Both the position numbers and the translations under genes were made by a program. From Anaerolineales bacterium UBA2232 (GTDB lineage Bacteria > Chloroflexota > Anaerolineae > UBA2200): 45,087 nt of DNA. Below the pieces are notes generated by a model, which was not told the origin of the DNA, did no database searches, and saw only the letters and a program-made list of their open reading frames with translations. Position 1 is the stretch's first letter; each line of letters opens with the position of its first letter. Positions 32,897 through 42,105 of this stretch are shown here, piece by piece. The stretch lies in assembly GCA_002348045.1 (NCBI GenBank), contig DDYO01000186.1:1-45087 (forward strand). The letters run 5' to 3'.

Positions 32897-34247
32897 TCTG
32901 CCCAAGGATCCGTGTCCGGTCTGCGGGGGATTTGGCTACCTGCGCCGAGATGTGCCACCCGGCCATCCGGACTTTGGCCATGTCATCCCCTGCGAGTGCC
33001 GCTTGCAGGATTTGGAGCAGAGACGGGCACGCGACCTCCTTCTCGCCAGCAACCTCGGGCTGCTGACTCGTATGACCTTTGAGTCATTCGCCCCGGAGGG
33101 CCATGGTCTGAATGCCTCGCTACGGGAGAACCTGCGCCGGGCTTATGAGAAAGCATTGGCCTTTGCGCAGCAACCCCGCGGCTGGCTGATCCTAAAGGGT
33201 GGCTACGGGTGCGGCAAGACCCATCTGGCCGCAGCCATCGCCAACTACCAGGTACGGTTCGGGCGGACTGTCCTGTTTGTGGTGGTTCCCGACCTCCTCG
33301 ACCATCTGCGCGCGACCTTTGCTCCCAATAGCGCTACTCGCTTTGATCAACGCTTTGAGGCTGTGCGATCGGCTCCCCTGCTCATCCTCGATGACTTGGG
33401 AACACAGAGCGGCACGCCATGGGCGCAGGAAAAGCTATATCAGATCCTGAACCATCGCTACAATGCCCAGTTGCCCACCGTGATTACTACTAACGTGGAC
33501 TTGGATTACCTGGACCCCCGCCTACGGTCGCGCATGTCCGAGCTCGAGTTTTCCACCACGATTCACATCCTGGTCCCGGACTATCGTGGTGGCGCTGTGA
33601 TCGAGCAATCGGCTTTGAGCGTTCTTCATCTGCATAACGATCAGACTTTTGAGTCTTTTGACCCTCGCGAGCAAGATCCGGCCCTTGACGCCAAACAGCG
33701 TCTGAATCTTAAGCGCACGTTGGTGATCGCCAGGACCTATGCGGAGAATCCTGACGGTTGGCTAGTCCTCACCGGCGATTACGGGTGCGGCAAGACCCAT
33801 TTGGCCGCGGCCATCGCCAACCACCGTGTTCAGAATGGCTTCCCCGCTCTGCTCATTGGTGTACCGGACCTACTCGATCACCTGCGAGCGACTTTCGATC
33901 CCACCAGCCCGGTCGGCTACGACCGAAGGTTCAGTGAAATCCGCAACACGCCGCTGTTGATTCTGGATGACTTGGGAACGCACAACGCGACACCGTGGGC
34001 ACAGGAAAAGTTGTTCCAGATCCTCGACCACCGTTACAGTGCTCGCATACCCACTGTCATTACCATGAATCGGGGGATCGAGCTGGATCCGCGCATCAAG
34101 TCGCGCTTGCTGGACGTTGGTCGATGTCAGGTGTGGGAGATATCCACTCCCAGTTTCCGGGGCGGTGCCGGCCTTGCCCCCAGTCACCGGGTGCAACAGG
34201 GCTCGCCTGCCAGCCGCAGTAGGAGGGGTACCGGGGTTTCCCGATGA
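32844..34247 (+). CDS. helicase loader with two tandem DnaC/DnaI AAA+ domains
   Basis: This 467-aa protein is about twice the size of DnaC. An N-terminal zinc-binding stretch (CPVC 24-27, then CEC 50-52) is followed by two copies of the loader ATPase. Copy one (about 78-250) has Walker A GGYGCGKT (119-126), Walker B LLILDDLG (179-186), sensor PTVITTN (211-217) and DPRLRSRM. Copy two (about 269-440) has GDYGCGKT (311-318), LLILDDLG (371-378), PTVITMN (403-409) and DPRIKSRL. Both sites look intact. It should load DnaB onto DNA. GTG start, inside the 3' end of the dnaD-like gene; no other start fits. Confidence 0.9.
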   Translation: MTEPGTLKKNPASTSNADLPKDPCPVCGGFGYLRRDVPPGHPDFGHVIPCECRLQDLEQRRARDLLLASNLGLLTRMTFESFAPEGHGLNASLRENLRRAYEKALAFAQQPRGWLILKGGYGCGKTHLAAAIANYQVRFGRTVLFVVVPDLLDHLRATFAPNSATRFDQRFEAVRSAPLLILDDLGTQSGTPWAQEKLYQILNHRYNAQLPTVITTNVDLDYLDPRLRSRMSELEFSTTIHILVPDYRGGAVIEQSALSVLHLHNDQTFESFDPREQDPALDAKQRLNLKRTLVIARTYAENPDGWLVLTGDYGCGKTHLAAAIANHRVQNGFPALLIGVPDLLDHLRATFDPTSPVGYDRRFSEIRNTPLLILDDLGTHNATPWAQEKLFQILDHRYSARIPTVITMNRGIELDPRIKSRLLDVGRCQVWEISTPSFRGGAGLAPSHRVQQGSPASRSRRGTGVSR

Positions 34248-36001
34248 GAATCGGCCGCTCTCCAAGCCTCTTCTTGCGTCTGAGGCAGGTTGTCCTTACC
34301 GTTTTCTTGCTTGGCCTCGTGCTGAGTGCCGCCGCCTGGCTCCTGCGCGCCCCCGTGATGGACTATATGAGCGGCATTACCGGCGAGGAGAACGGGTGGG
34401 AACAGCTCAAGGGCGTCGCTAGACTGGTCATGCTACGCCTTACCAGCCCTCCCCTGAATCTTCAGGCCGAGGTACCTATGGCCCACACCGGAGTTAATCC
34501 CTTTGGCGTCAACACCTTCCTAGAGCAAGAGGTGGAGCCCGAGAAGGTCGAGCTGGCTTTGCAGCTGATCTACGATGCCGGTTTCCGCTGGATACGCCAG
34601 CAGTTCCCCTGGGAGGACATTGAGATCAGCGGTCGGGGTGACTTCTGGGATCACAAGTGGAATGTCAGCGCCTGGGCCAAGTATGACCGCATCGTGGACC
34701 TGGCCAACCGGTATGGCATCCAGGTTATCGCCCGTCTGGACAATCCCCCAGCCTGGTCCCGCAGCGATGGCGACTCGCGGGGAACCCTTGCCCCGCCCGA
34801 CGATGTTGATGACTTCGGTGCCTTTGTCTACGCCGTTGTTCTGCGCTACCGTGGCAAAGTGCGCTACTACCAGATCTGGAACGAGCCCAACATCTACCCG
34901 GAATGGGGAGAGCAGGCTGTGGATGCCGCGGGTTACGTCCAGCTATTGCAGGTAGCTTACCGAAGGGCAAAGGAGGCAGATCCAGACTGCGTGATCCTGT
35001 GCGCCGGGCTGGCACAAACCCTGGAGAGCGGCCCGCTCAACCTGAATGACCTGACTTACCTCCAGCAGATGTACGATGCGGGGGTCAAGGGGTATTTTGA
35101 TGTCATGGGAGTGATGGCCTATGGCCTTTGGACTGGCCCTGGAGACCATCGGGTGCATCCCGACCTGACCAACTTTTCGCGACCGCAGTTGATACGCGGA
35201 ATAATGGTGCGTAACGGCGATGCGGACAAGCCTGTATGGGCGACTGAGGTCGGGTGGAATGCGCTGCCCCCAGACCATCCGGCAGCACCCATCTACGGTC
35301 GGGTGGACTTGCAGCAGCAGGCGAGATACGCCATACAGGCGTACGAGCGCGCTCAGCGAGAGTGGCCCTGGATGGGCGTGCTCAACTACTGGTTCTTCAA
35401 ACGGGCGACCGACGCGGAAACGGAGCAAGCCTTTTACTACTTTCGTATGGTAGAGCCTGACTTTGCGCCACTGCCAGTCTATGCAGCTATGCACGGATAT
35501 GCCAACGCTGCTCCTCAGGTGTACCCAGGTTACCACCAACAGGACCATTGGGCGCTCGCCTACGAGGGCAATTGGGAGACGGTCATGGATGCTCAGGCAG
35601 TACTGGGTTCCTTGGCTCGTAGCCGAACCCCGGGCGACCGGTTGCGTTTTGTTTTCGTCGGAACCGATGTCGACCTGGTCGTCCACAAGAGCCCTGAGGG
35701 AGGTACGGTTCGGGTTCGCATTGACGCTGGCGATTTCCATGAGGTGGGGCTATTGGGGCAGGCCTCCGAGCACGGGGTGCGCATAAGCGTGGCCGAGGGG
35801 CTGGCCGCAGGACCTCACGCGGTAGAGGTAGAGAACATCGGCCTCGCGGGTACTAGTGTAGATGTTGATGGGCTAGTTGTTCGTCATACCCCTCGCAATT
35901 GGACAGGGCTTGCCGTTCTTGTGGTCGTGCTGGTCGCTATCGCGGCGGCACTCACCTGGCTCCACCGACGAAAGCGACGAAAGTACCGGATGTGGCTGTA
36001 G
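34244..36001 (+). CDS. membrane-anchored glycoside-hydrolase-like protein (clan GH-A)
   Basis: This 585-aa protein has an N-terminal membrane helix (about 13-34), a (beta/alpha)8-type domain (about 85-440), a beta-rich domain (about 450-550) and a C-terminal membrane helix followed by a basic tail (RRKRRKYR). The acid/base is probably Glu214 in IWNEPN and the nucleophile Glu335 in WATEVGW, spaced as in GH39/GH5-like enzymes. It should act on an exported polysaccharide or cell-wall glycan. It overlaps the loader gene by four bases (ATGA), so it is translated with the replication genes although the roles look unrelated. Confidence 0.82.
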   Translation: MRIGRSPSLFLRLRQVVLTVFLLGLVLSAAAWLLRAPVMDYMSGITGEENGWEQLKGVARLVMLRLTSPPLNLQAEVPMAHTGVNPFGVNTFLEQEVEPEKVELALQLIYDAGFRWIRQQFPWEDIEISGRGDFWDHKWNVSAWAKYDRIVDLANRYGIQVIARLDNPPAWSRSDGDSRGTLAPPDDVDDFGAFVYAVVLRYRGKVRYYQIWNEPNIYPEWGEQAVDAAGYVQLLQVAYRRAKEADPDCVILCAGLAQTLESGPLNLNDLTYLQQMYDAGVKGYFDVMGVMAYGLWTGPGDHRVHPDLTNFSRPQLIRGIMVRNGDADKPVWATEVGWNALPPDHPAAPIYGRVDLQQQARYAIQAYERAQREWPWMGVLNYWFFKRATDAETEQAFYYFRMVEPDFAPLPVYAAMHGYANAAPQVYPGYHQQDHWALAYEGNWETVMDAQAVLGSLARSRTPGDRLRFVFVGTDVDLVVHKSPEGGTVRVRIDAGDFHEVGLLGQASEHGVRISVAEGLAAGPHAVEVENIGLAGTSVDVDGLVVRHTPRNWTGLAVLVVVLVAIAAALTWLHRRKRRKYRMWL

Positions 36002-36216
36002 AACGCGGCCCGCGGTCGGAAGTCTGCACAAGCTGGGAGGCAAGTGTGCCACAGCCGCCCTGCTCCTGTTTTCCGGGAAGAAGACTTGCTGGCCATGCTG
36101 AACGGGAGAGCCCAGTATTCTTCCATGCGCTAGGAGCACGGTAGCCGACGCCAGCCTGCCGAAGCAGTGATTTTCGGGGGCGAGTCACGCCCGAGCTGAG
36201 AAAGGACACGCGCTGA

Positions 36217-37305
36217 GTGGTGAGGGACCTGTCTCGTATCCCCAAGAGTGAGTTGCACCTGCATCTGCGGGGCGCCATGCCGCTTGAAGTGTTTCTCGAC
36301 CTGATCAGACGCCATCCCACGGAACGGGTCATCAGCAGTGCTTCCGAAGCCCATCGTCACCTTTTCCATCGGTACGCCAACATAGACAACTTCTGCGCAA
36401 TCCGTTCGCCCACATCAGAAGATGTGCAGGCGCTCTTTCGCTACCAGACGTTCGAGCAATTCTTGGCAACCTGGACCTTCACCGGCCACTTTGTGCGGGA
36501 CAAGGACGATTTCCGCCGGTTGGTGCAGGGTGTTGTGCATAGCCTGAGAGAACAGGCCGTTGTCTATGCCGAGATCACGGTGTCCATTATTGAGTACCTT
36601 CAGATGGGCATCGCTCTTGTCGACATAGCAGACTGCCTGACAGAGGGCTGTCAGGTGCCCGGGATACGCGTGCAGTGGATCGTTGACTTGGTGCGAGACA
36701 CTGGGCCAGAGAAGGCTCATCGCTTGCTGCGAGATATCATCGCACTGCGCTGCCCGGTGATCATTGGGATCACGCTGGGAGGCAGTGAACATCTGTTCCC
36801 ACCAGCGGCTTTCAGGGATGTGTATGCGGATGCCCGCGACCGCGGGCTGTGCCTAACGGTTCATGCTGGCGAAGCGCTGGGACCGGCTAGCATCTGGGAT
36901 GCCATTCGCCTTCTGGGGGTCCAGCGCGTTGGACATGGCGTGAGAGCGGTAGAGGATCCTGTCCTGGTTGCCTATCTAGCCGAGCACGAAATACCCCTGG
37001 AGGTCTGCCTGACCAGCAACATCCGAACTGGCATTTACCCGTCATACGATGCCCACCCGGTGTTGGCGCTCCTCAATGCCGGAGTACCGATTACGATCAA
37101 CTCCGATGATCCCGCCTTCTTTGACACCCAACTGACCCAGGAGCTGACCATCTTGTCAAACCTCGGCCTGGACGAGACGAGGGTACGCCGGATCATCGAG
37201 AACGGGTTCCGATATGCCTTCCTCCCGCCGGGACAGATCCAGGCGTATCTAGATTCCGTTGACCGCACCTGGAACAGGCCATGCATCGATGGCGGCCTCC
37301 AGTAA
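36217..37305 (+). CDS. add: adenosine deaminase
   Basis: This 362-aa enzyme deaminates adenosine to inosine in purine salvage. The zinc ligands and catalytic residues are in place: H14 and H16 (SELHLHLRG), H216 and E219 (HAGE), H240 (VGHGVRA), and D297/D298 (NSDDPAFF). TSNIRTG is the usual loop. The start is GTG 36217, directly after an in-frame stop, with AAAGGA about 12 nt upstream. The 215-nt space before it has no gene. Confidence 0.93.
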   Translation: MVRDLSRIPKSELHLHLRGAMPLEVFLDLIRRHPTERVISSASEAHRHLFHRYANIDNFCAIRSPTSEDVQALFRYQTFEQFLATWTFTGHFVRDKDDFRRLVQGVVHSLREQAVVYAEITVSIIEYLQMGIALVDIADCLTEGCQVPGIRVQWIVDLVRDTGPEKAHRLLRDIIALRCPVIIGITLGGSEHLFPPAAFRDVYADARDRGLCLTVHAGEALGPASIWDAIRLLGVQRVGHGVRAVEDPVLVAYLAEHEIPLEVCLTSNIRTGIYPSYDAHPVLALLNAGVPITINSDDPAFFDTQLTQELTILSNLGLDETRVRRIIENGFRYAFLPPGQIQAYLDSVDRTWNRPCIDGGLQ

Positions 37306-37326
37306 CCGGTTGTAGCAACCAACTCT

Positions 37327-37356
37327 TTGCTTGGACGCCCACGCTCAAGGTATAAT
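37327..37356 (+). promoter_or_regulatory. promoter of the propeller-ADH-DUF6391-holA operon
   Basis: TTGCTT (37327-37332), 18-nt spacer, TATAAT (37351-37356). The start codon is 33 nt further on. Confidence 0.7.
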
Positions 37357-37388
37357 CGCAGAGCCCTAACATTTCCTGAAAGGATCAA

Positions 37389-38399
37389 ATGAGGCTCCAT
37401 TACCGCCATCTCTTACCCTGGTTTGCACTGGCTGTCATCGCTCTTGTGGCAACGGTTGCGCTTGGTCCAATGCTGGCTCCGCCGCCGCCGCCGACTCCGA
37501 CGCCGATGCCATCGGCAACGCAGACCGTCATACCCACGGCCTTGCCAACGTCTAGCCCCACCCCCAATCCAACCGTTGATCCAGGCAGGCTGGAAGAACT
37601 CACGGGGAGAATCCTATTTACCTCGGTACGGAACGACGCAACCGAGCTGTATGCGATGGATGCCAATGGACGCAATCTGCGCCAGCTGACCGACAACCGC
37701 GCGGCTGACTGGGTCGCCAAGTGGTCGCCCGATGGGGACCGCATCGCCTTTGTCTCGAACCGAGACGGCGACTATGAGATATTTGTGATGAACGCCGATG
37801 GCTCCAATCCCATCCAGCTTACGCACAATGAGCACATGGACACATCCCCCGTGTGGTCGTCCACGGGAGACCTGATCGCCTTCTCTTCTTGGCCCGAAGG
37901 TGGATTTGATGTCTATGTCATGCGTCCCGATGGCCAGGGCGTCCTGCAGCTAGGCTATTCTGGCACATCGGCAGAGGTGCACGCGCACTCGTGGTCCGCA
38001 GATGGAGTCCTGTTGCTCTCAGCAGAGTGGGATGGTGATTTTGAGATCTATGCCCTGAACGTCCAGACCACCGATCTTCGGATCACGCAGCTCACTGACA
38101 ACTCCTTCTATGACGGTTCTCCCGACTGGTCACCCGATGGCAAACGTATCGTATTTGACTCCGACCGCGATGGCAATGGAGAGATCTATGTGATGGACGC
38201 TGATGGCTCCAACGTCGTGCGGCTTACAAATGACCCCGGTCAGGACTATATGCCCCGTTGGTCGCCCGATGGACGCCACATTGGCTTCACCTCCAGTCGG
38301 GACGGTAATTCGGAGATCTATGTCATGGATGCCGATGGCTCCAACCTCACCCGCATCACCCAGAACGCGTATCTGGACATCCTCGAAGACTGGAAATAG
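37389..38399 (+). CDS. TolB-like beta-propeller protein, membrane-anchored
   Basis: This 336-aa protein has an N-terminal membrane helix (about 10-28), a Pro/Thr-rich linker (about 32-65) and a propeller of WD40-like/PD40 repeats (about 72-336) with WSPDG, WSSTG, WSADG, WSPDG and WSPDG turns and recurring DGDYEIFVMNADGSNP-type strands. It is probably displayed outside the cell. No Pal or Tol genes are present, so it is not part of a Tol-Pal system. GAAAGGA precedes the ATG. Confidence 0.88.
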   Translation: MRLHYRHLLPWFALAVIALVATVALGPMLAPPPPPTPTPMPSATQTVIPTALPTSSPTPNPTVDPGRLEELTGRILFTSVRNDATELYAMDANGRNLRQLTDNRAADWVAKWSPDGDRIAFVSNRDGDYEIFVMNADGSNPIQLTHNEHMDTSPVWSSTGDLIAFSSWPEGGFDVYVMRPDGQGVLQLGYSGTSAEVHAHSWSADGVLLLSAEWDGDFEIYALNVQTTDLRITQLTDNSFYDGSPDWSPDGKRIVFDSDRDGNGEIYVMDADGSNVVRLTNDPGQDYMPRWSPDGRHIGFTSSRDGNSEIYVMDADGSNLTRITQNAYLDILEDWK

Positions 38400-38410
38400 G
38401 GGGGATTGCG

Positions 38411-39469
38411 ATGAAGGCAGCCCTTTTCTACGGCGGCAAGGATATCCGTGTGGAGCAAGTGCCGGATCCCATACCGGGACTAGGCGAGGTCTTGATCCAA
38501 ATCAAAGCGGCGGGGATTTGTGGCAGCGACCTCCATGGGTATCGGGAGAAGCTAGACCCACCCAGATATCCGTATCCCCACACAGATGGGCATGAGCTAG
38601 CAGGCGTAGTGGTGGGCCTGGGTGCCGGAGTCAGCCGACTGCGCCTGGGTGATCAGGTCGCTGTCGAGCCACTGCACCTCATCGGCTGCGGCGCATGCCG
38701 GTTCTGTCGCGAGGGCAGATACGAGGCCTGCCTGACACGAGGCATGGTCAATGGGGTCCGTCGACACAGCGCCGGATTCGCAGAGTTTGACGTAGCGCCC
38801 GAGGGCAACTGCTACGTGTTGCCGCCCGATCTGAGCATTGAGGCTGGCAGCATTGTTGACGTCTATGCCTGTGCCGTCCATGCGCTCCACCTCGTCCCGC
38901 CCAAGCCGTACCACACTGTGGTAGTGATTGGGCCAGGGCCCATCGGCATTGCCTGTGCCGAGGCCTATCGAGCCGCTGGAGCCAAACGGGTGGTGCTTTG
39001 CGGGCGGCGGAAAGCGGTCTTGCACCACCTCAAGACCTTTGCAGCGGATGAAGTCATTGACATAACCCGGACTGACCCAGTGCAAGCGGTGCGTGACTTG
39101 ACCGATGGGCTTGGCGCTGATGTCGTGATTGAGGCGGTGGGAGGAGATAGTGCTCCCACCGTAGAACAAGCGCTACGCCTGGTGGCGCCCACCGGCATAG
39201 TTGGGGTACTCGGGGTATCGCGCAAGCCACAGCTCATAAATGTCTGGGAGGCGTTCCGCAGGCAGGCCCAGATCGTCTGGATCAATAGCTATAGCAGGTG
39301 GAACGGCGTCCCGGAGTTTCAAATTACGCTGGATATGATGGTGGCCGGCCGATTCCATCCCCTGGAGATGATTACTCATCGCTTTCCGCTGGATAGCATC
39401 CGGGAAGGGTTTGCAGCGGCTGACGATAAGGGGCGGTCGGGGGCGCTCAAGGTGTTAGTCAACCCATGA
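38411..39469 (+). CDS. zinc-dependent medium-chain alcohol dehydrogenase
   Basis: This 352-aa protein is a threonine/sorbitol-dehydrogenase-like MDR enzyme. The catalytic zinc site has C37 (GICGSD) and H61-E62 (GHE). The structural zinc is held by C93, C96, C99 and C107. The Rossmann motif is VIGPGPIGIACAEA. It oxidises a polyol or amino-alcohol with NAD(P); the substrate is unknown. It starts 11 nt after the propeller gene and overlaps the next gene by four bases. Confidence 0.92.
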   Translation: MKAALFYGGKDIRVEQVPDPIPGLGEVLIQIKAAGICGSDLHGYREKLDPPRYPYPHTDGHELAGVVVGLGAGVSRLRLGDQVAVEPLHLIGCGACRFCREGRYEACLTRGMVNGVRRHSAGFAEFDVAPEGNCYVLPPDLSIEAGSIVDVYACAVHALHLVPPKPYHTVVVIGPGPIGIACAEAYRAAGAKRVVLCGRRKAVLHHLKTFAADEVIDITRTDPVQAVRDLTDGLGADVVIEAVGGDSAPTVEQALRLVAPTGIVGVLGVSRKPQLINVWEAFRRQAQIVWINSYSRWNGVPEFQITLDMMVAGRFHPLEMITHRFPLDSIREGFAAADDKGRSGALKVLVNP

Positions 39470-39966
39470 AAATGCTCGTGGGATCGCTGATAGAAGCCAC
39501 ACGTCGCAACCATGCCCTGGAGCATGCCACGCTTCACGTTCTCGAAGAGGTGGATGCCAGCAGTCGACTGGCTGGGCGCAGTGATTGGTCCGGCTTCTGG
39601 ATTTACGGAGAGGTCGGGACTGGCGAACTGGCGTCCGCTGCCGAGGAGGCTCTAACCCGGCTAAACGATGGCGAGAACCGTTTGGCTATCCACCCCCGCT
39701 GTGGCACCAACCTGGTTGCTGGCCTGGCTCTGGCCGGATGGGCATACCAGGCAGCTTGGGGCAAGGAGAACCGACCGGTTTGGCGAAAGGCAGTCTCTTG
39801 GATGGTGGGCCTGAGTGCAGCTCTGTCTCTGGCTCAGCCGCTGGGATACCGGCTTCAACAGAAGGTTACGACTCTCGCGGACTTGCGAGGCTTGCGCATC
39901 GTTAGCGTGCGACGCTATCCCCAAGTCCAACGCCCCATCCATTTCGTAGAGACGTCCCGGACGTAA
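39466..39966 (+). CDS. DUF6391-domain protein
   Basis: This 166-aa protein begins with the characteristic RNHALEHATLHVLEE block and has CGTNLVAGLALAGWAYQ and a further hydrophobic segment (about 112-128), so it is probably membrane-associated. The family is found mainly in cyanobacteria and Chloroflexota and has no known role. The His-rich HALEHAT motif resembles a metal-binding site. ATGA overlap with the dehydrogenase gene; holA follows after 2 nt. Confidence 0.75.
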   Translation: MKMLVGSLIEATRRNHALEHATLHVLEEVDASSRLAGRSDWSGFWIYGEVGTGELASAAEEALTRLNDGENRLAIHPRCGTNLVAGLALAGWAYQAAWGKENRPVWRKAVSWMVGLSAALSLAQPLGYRLQQKVTTLADLRGLRIVSVRRYPQVQRPIHFVETSRT

Positions 39967-39968
39967 AA

Positions 39969-40982
39969 ATGCTGTATGTCTTCCACGGTGACGATGAGTT
40001 CACCCGCTCAGAAGAGGTCTCCAAGCTGAAGGCAAGGCTTGGCGATCCCGTTATGGCTTCCCTCAATATCACGATCCTGGATGGCCGAAAGCTCACCCTT
40101 ACCGCGTTAATCCAGGCTTGCGACACTTCTCCATTCCTGTCGGACAAACGCATGGTGATCGTCGAGGAATTTTGGTCGCGGTACGAGCCGCGGGACCGCG
40201 GCAAGGCGGAGGGAAAACAACCAAGAACCTCGGCCGTGGATGCCGCCCTGGTCAAGGGATTGCTGGAGTACCTGCCGCAAGTGCCGGAGACAACGCGCTT
40301 GCTCTTCACCGAGTCTCGTTCGCTGACGGCTGCTAACCCCGCACGTGGTGTCCTGGCACCTGATCCCCAAGGGATCATCGTGCGAGAGTTCTGCACACCG
40401 CGGGGGAATGACCTCGATCGCTGGATCGTCCAGCGCATGCGTCTCAAGGGAAGCGAGATTATCGCCGCTGCGGCTCACGAACTCGCGCTTCGGGTTGGGG
40501 GTGAGCTCCGCCAATTGGACCAGGAAATGGACAAACTCCTGGCCCATACCAACTACCAGGGGCCGGTAACTCTGGAAGCCGTATGCAATCTTGTGAGTTC
40601 CAGCCAGTCGCCAAGGATTTTTGCCCTGGTCGATGCCATGGGAATGCGTCAAGGTGGGCAGGCCCTGCGCCATCTGCACGAATTGCTCGAAAGCGGGGCC
40701 GCACCTCTCTACCTTTTGAGCATGATCGAAAGGCAGTTTCGCATCCTGCTGCAGGCCAAGGAACTGATGGGGCAGGGAGCAACCGTCCAGAGTACTCAGA
40801 AAGCACTGGGGATCAATCAGAGATTTGTCGTTGAAAAGAGCCTTCGGCAAGCATCGCGGTTCACTGAGGAGCGTCTGGCGTCGATCCACCAGTATTTGGC
40901 GGATGTGGAGTTCAGCATCAAGAGTGGCGAGATAACCGAGATTCTTGCTCTGGATCTCTTGGTAATGGACATCTGTACATAG
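39969..40982 (+). CDS. holA: DNA polymerase III subunit delta
   Basis: This 337-aa protein is the delta subunit of the clamp loader. It starts MLYVFHGDDEFTRSEEVSKLK and has the delta-type N-terminal domain (FLSDKRMVIVEEF), GGELRQLDQEMDKLL and a C-terminal helical domain ending LALDLLVMDIC. It opens the sliding clamp. There is no strong ribosome site; translation is probably coupled to the DUF6391 gene 2 nt upstream. Confidence 0.9.
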   Translation: MLYVFHGDDEFTRSEEVSKLKARLGDPVMASLNITILDGRKLTLTALIQACDTSPFLSDKRMVIVEEFWSRYEPRDRGKAEGKQPRTSAVDAALVKGLLEYLPQVPETTRLLFTESRSLTAANPARGVLAPDPQGIIVREFCTPRGNDLDRWIVQRMRLKGSEIIAAAAHELALRVGGELRQLDQEMDKLLAHTNYQGPVTLEAVCNLVSSSQSPRIFALVDAMGMRQGGQALRHLHELLESGAAPLYLLSMIERQFRILLQAKELMGQGATVQSTQKALGINQRFVVEKSLRQASRFTEERLASIHQYLADVEFSIKSGEITEILALDLLVMDICT

Positions 40983-41121
40983 CGCCGGCGGTGACAAGAG
41001 CCACTGTCAAGCCTAGGATAGCCCAGCCTGACCGGGTGTGCCAGGGGTGAAAACGCGCCGCCCAAACCAGTACGCAAGGGTACCATCAGTGTCCTACCAA
41101 CGGTGTGGCGCGGATGACCTG

Positions 41122-41337
41122 CTACGCCCGGGTCAGGCTTGTCTCGCGTTGGCCCGCGCGCTGAGCGTACGACGGCAAGTTGTCCAGCAAGTCCTCGCCT
41201 CGTATTACCAGTCTGTTCGCCAGTTTGCGTGCAGGCACTTTGCCACTGTACACCATCCTTTGGGCGGTACGTTTCCCCATCCCGAACATCTCGGCGATCT
41301 CGTCGATGGTATACAGAGCCTCTCTTTCGATACGCAT
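41122..41337 (-). CDS. small HTH DNA-binding protein, excisionase/BldC-like (copy 1)
   Basis: This 71-aa protein is a single MerR/excisionase-type winged HTH (HTH_17): ALYTIDEIAEMFGMGKRTAQ, then RMVYSGKVPARKLANRLVIR and GEDLLDNLPSY. It lacks dimerisation or effector domains. It is nearly identical over 58 residues to the copy at 42143-42391, and only the tails differ. Size and domain match both phage excisionases and the Streptomyces regulator BldC. No integrase gene is in the window, which speaks against an excisionase. Arrays of helically phased repeats lie upstream. The ATG has an AAGGCAGG site. Confidence 0.88.
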   Translation of the reverse strand: MRIEREALYTIDEIAEMFGMGKRTAQRMVYSGKVPARKLANRLVIRGEDLLDNLPSYAQRAGQRETSLTRA

Positions 41338-41500
41338 GATAACCTGCCTTCGACCCTCAGTTTTGTGTTCCGATCAAGCGTTCAAAGCACCCCGACGGTG
41401 GCGAGAACGGTATCTGGCACGCCCTGTTTCTTCCCTTCACGGGACGCCCTGGCCTTGCAGTCTCACCCAGCTCGCGAGAAATGGTACAAGATGGTCCTAC

Positions 41501-41560
41501 TATTACCCTGATAACATCGCATAATACCGTTTCTACGCCAGTTAATACATTAATACTACG
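41501..41560. repeat. phased repeat array A1
   Basis: About six degenerate units around TAATAC/ATTACC recur roughly every 10 bp (AC steps at 8-12 bp spacing), for example ATAATACCG, GTTAATACAT and TAATACTACG. It lies 160-220 bp upstream of HTH copy 1. Confidence 0.6.
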
Positions 41561-41600
41561 TATGATGAACAGATAATCTGATACAATCAGGTCAAAATAT

Positions 41601-41656
41601 GCCGTATTGTGGCTGTATTAGCGTCATATAATACCTTATTAACACCCCTAATACGA
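41601..41656. repeat. phased repeat array A2
   Basis: Successive units near 10 bp: GCCGTATTGT, GGCTGTATTA, GCGTCATATA, ATACCTTATT, AACACCCCTA, ATACG. Same character as A1, with CC or GC followed by a TTA/ATA core. Confidence 0.6.
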
Positions 41657-41830
41657 CATGCTTGCAGACAACTGTCTTGCCCAGTGCGTCCGCCATGCTG
41701 TTCGACCGTTCATTGACATAGACGTACTTGGGCCTCGGAGGATACGCCCGTTCTCTGCGGATTGTCTCGACGACGCTCGCCCCCGCTCCAGGCACTACTC
41801 CGACCGGGCTGATCGCACTGATGTCTATTG

Positions 41831-41896
41831 GTCATATCTTACATGATTTATACCTCCTAAATACACTACTTATACCCTATAATACTGATACATTAG
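41831..41896. repeat. phased repeat array B
   Basis: ATAC cores are spaced 11, 11 and 10 bp apart (TTTATACC, AAATACAC, TTATACCC, TAATACTG), with a further GATACATTAG at the end. Confidence 0.6.
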
Positions 41897-42076
41897 TGTT
41901 CATGACCGGACGAACCTCTCCGGACAGGACAGCGCAGGCCCTAACGGATGGGCCGCGCCGCTGCCCCATACAGACCAGCTTCACTGTATCTCGCCCCTGC
42001 TCTGTCTGGCTGTCCCCCCGAGAAGTTCTCGAACACCAGGGATCCCTGGGCTGACAAGAGGACCGTCCCACGGCAT

Positions 42077-42105
42077 AAAAAAGGCCCTCCCGAGAAGGGA
42101 AGGCC
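42077..42105 (-). terminator. terminator of HTH copy 2
   Basis: The minus-strand stem GGCCTTCCC/GGGAGGGCC (42105-42097 with 42091-42083; one G-T pair, 5-nt loop) is followed by T6 (42082-42077). It lies 37 nt after the stop codon. Confidence 0.88.

Noticed and set aside
37389..38399. Tol-Pal component TolB
   Set aside because: Only the propeller repeats match. There is no TolB N-terminal domain and no pal or tol genes nearby.
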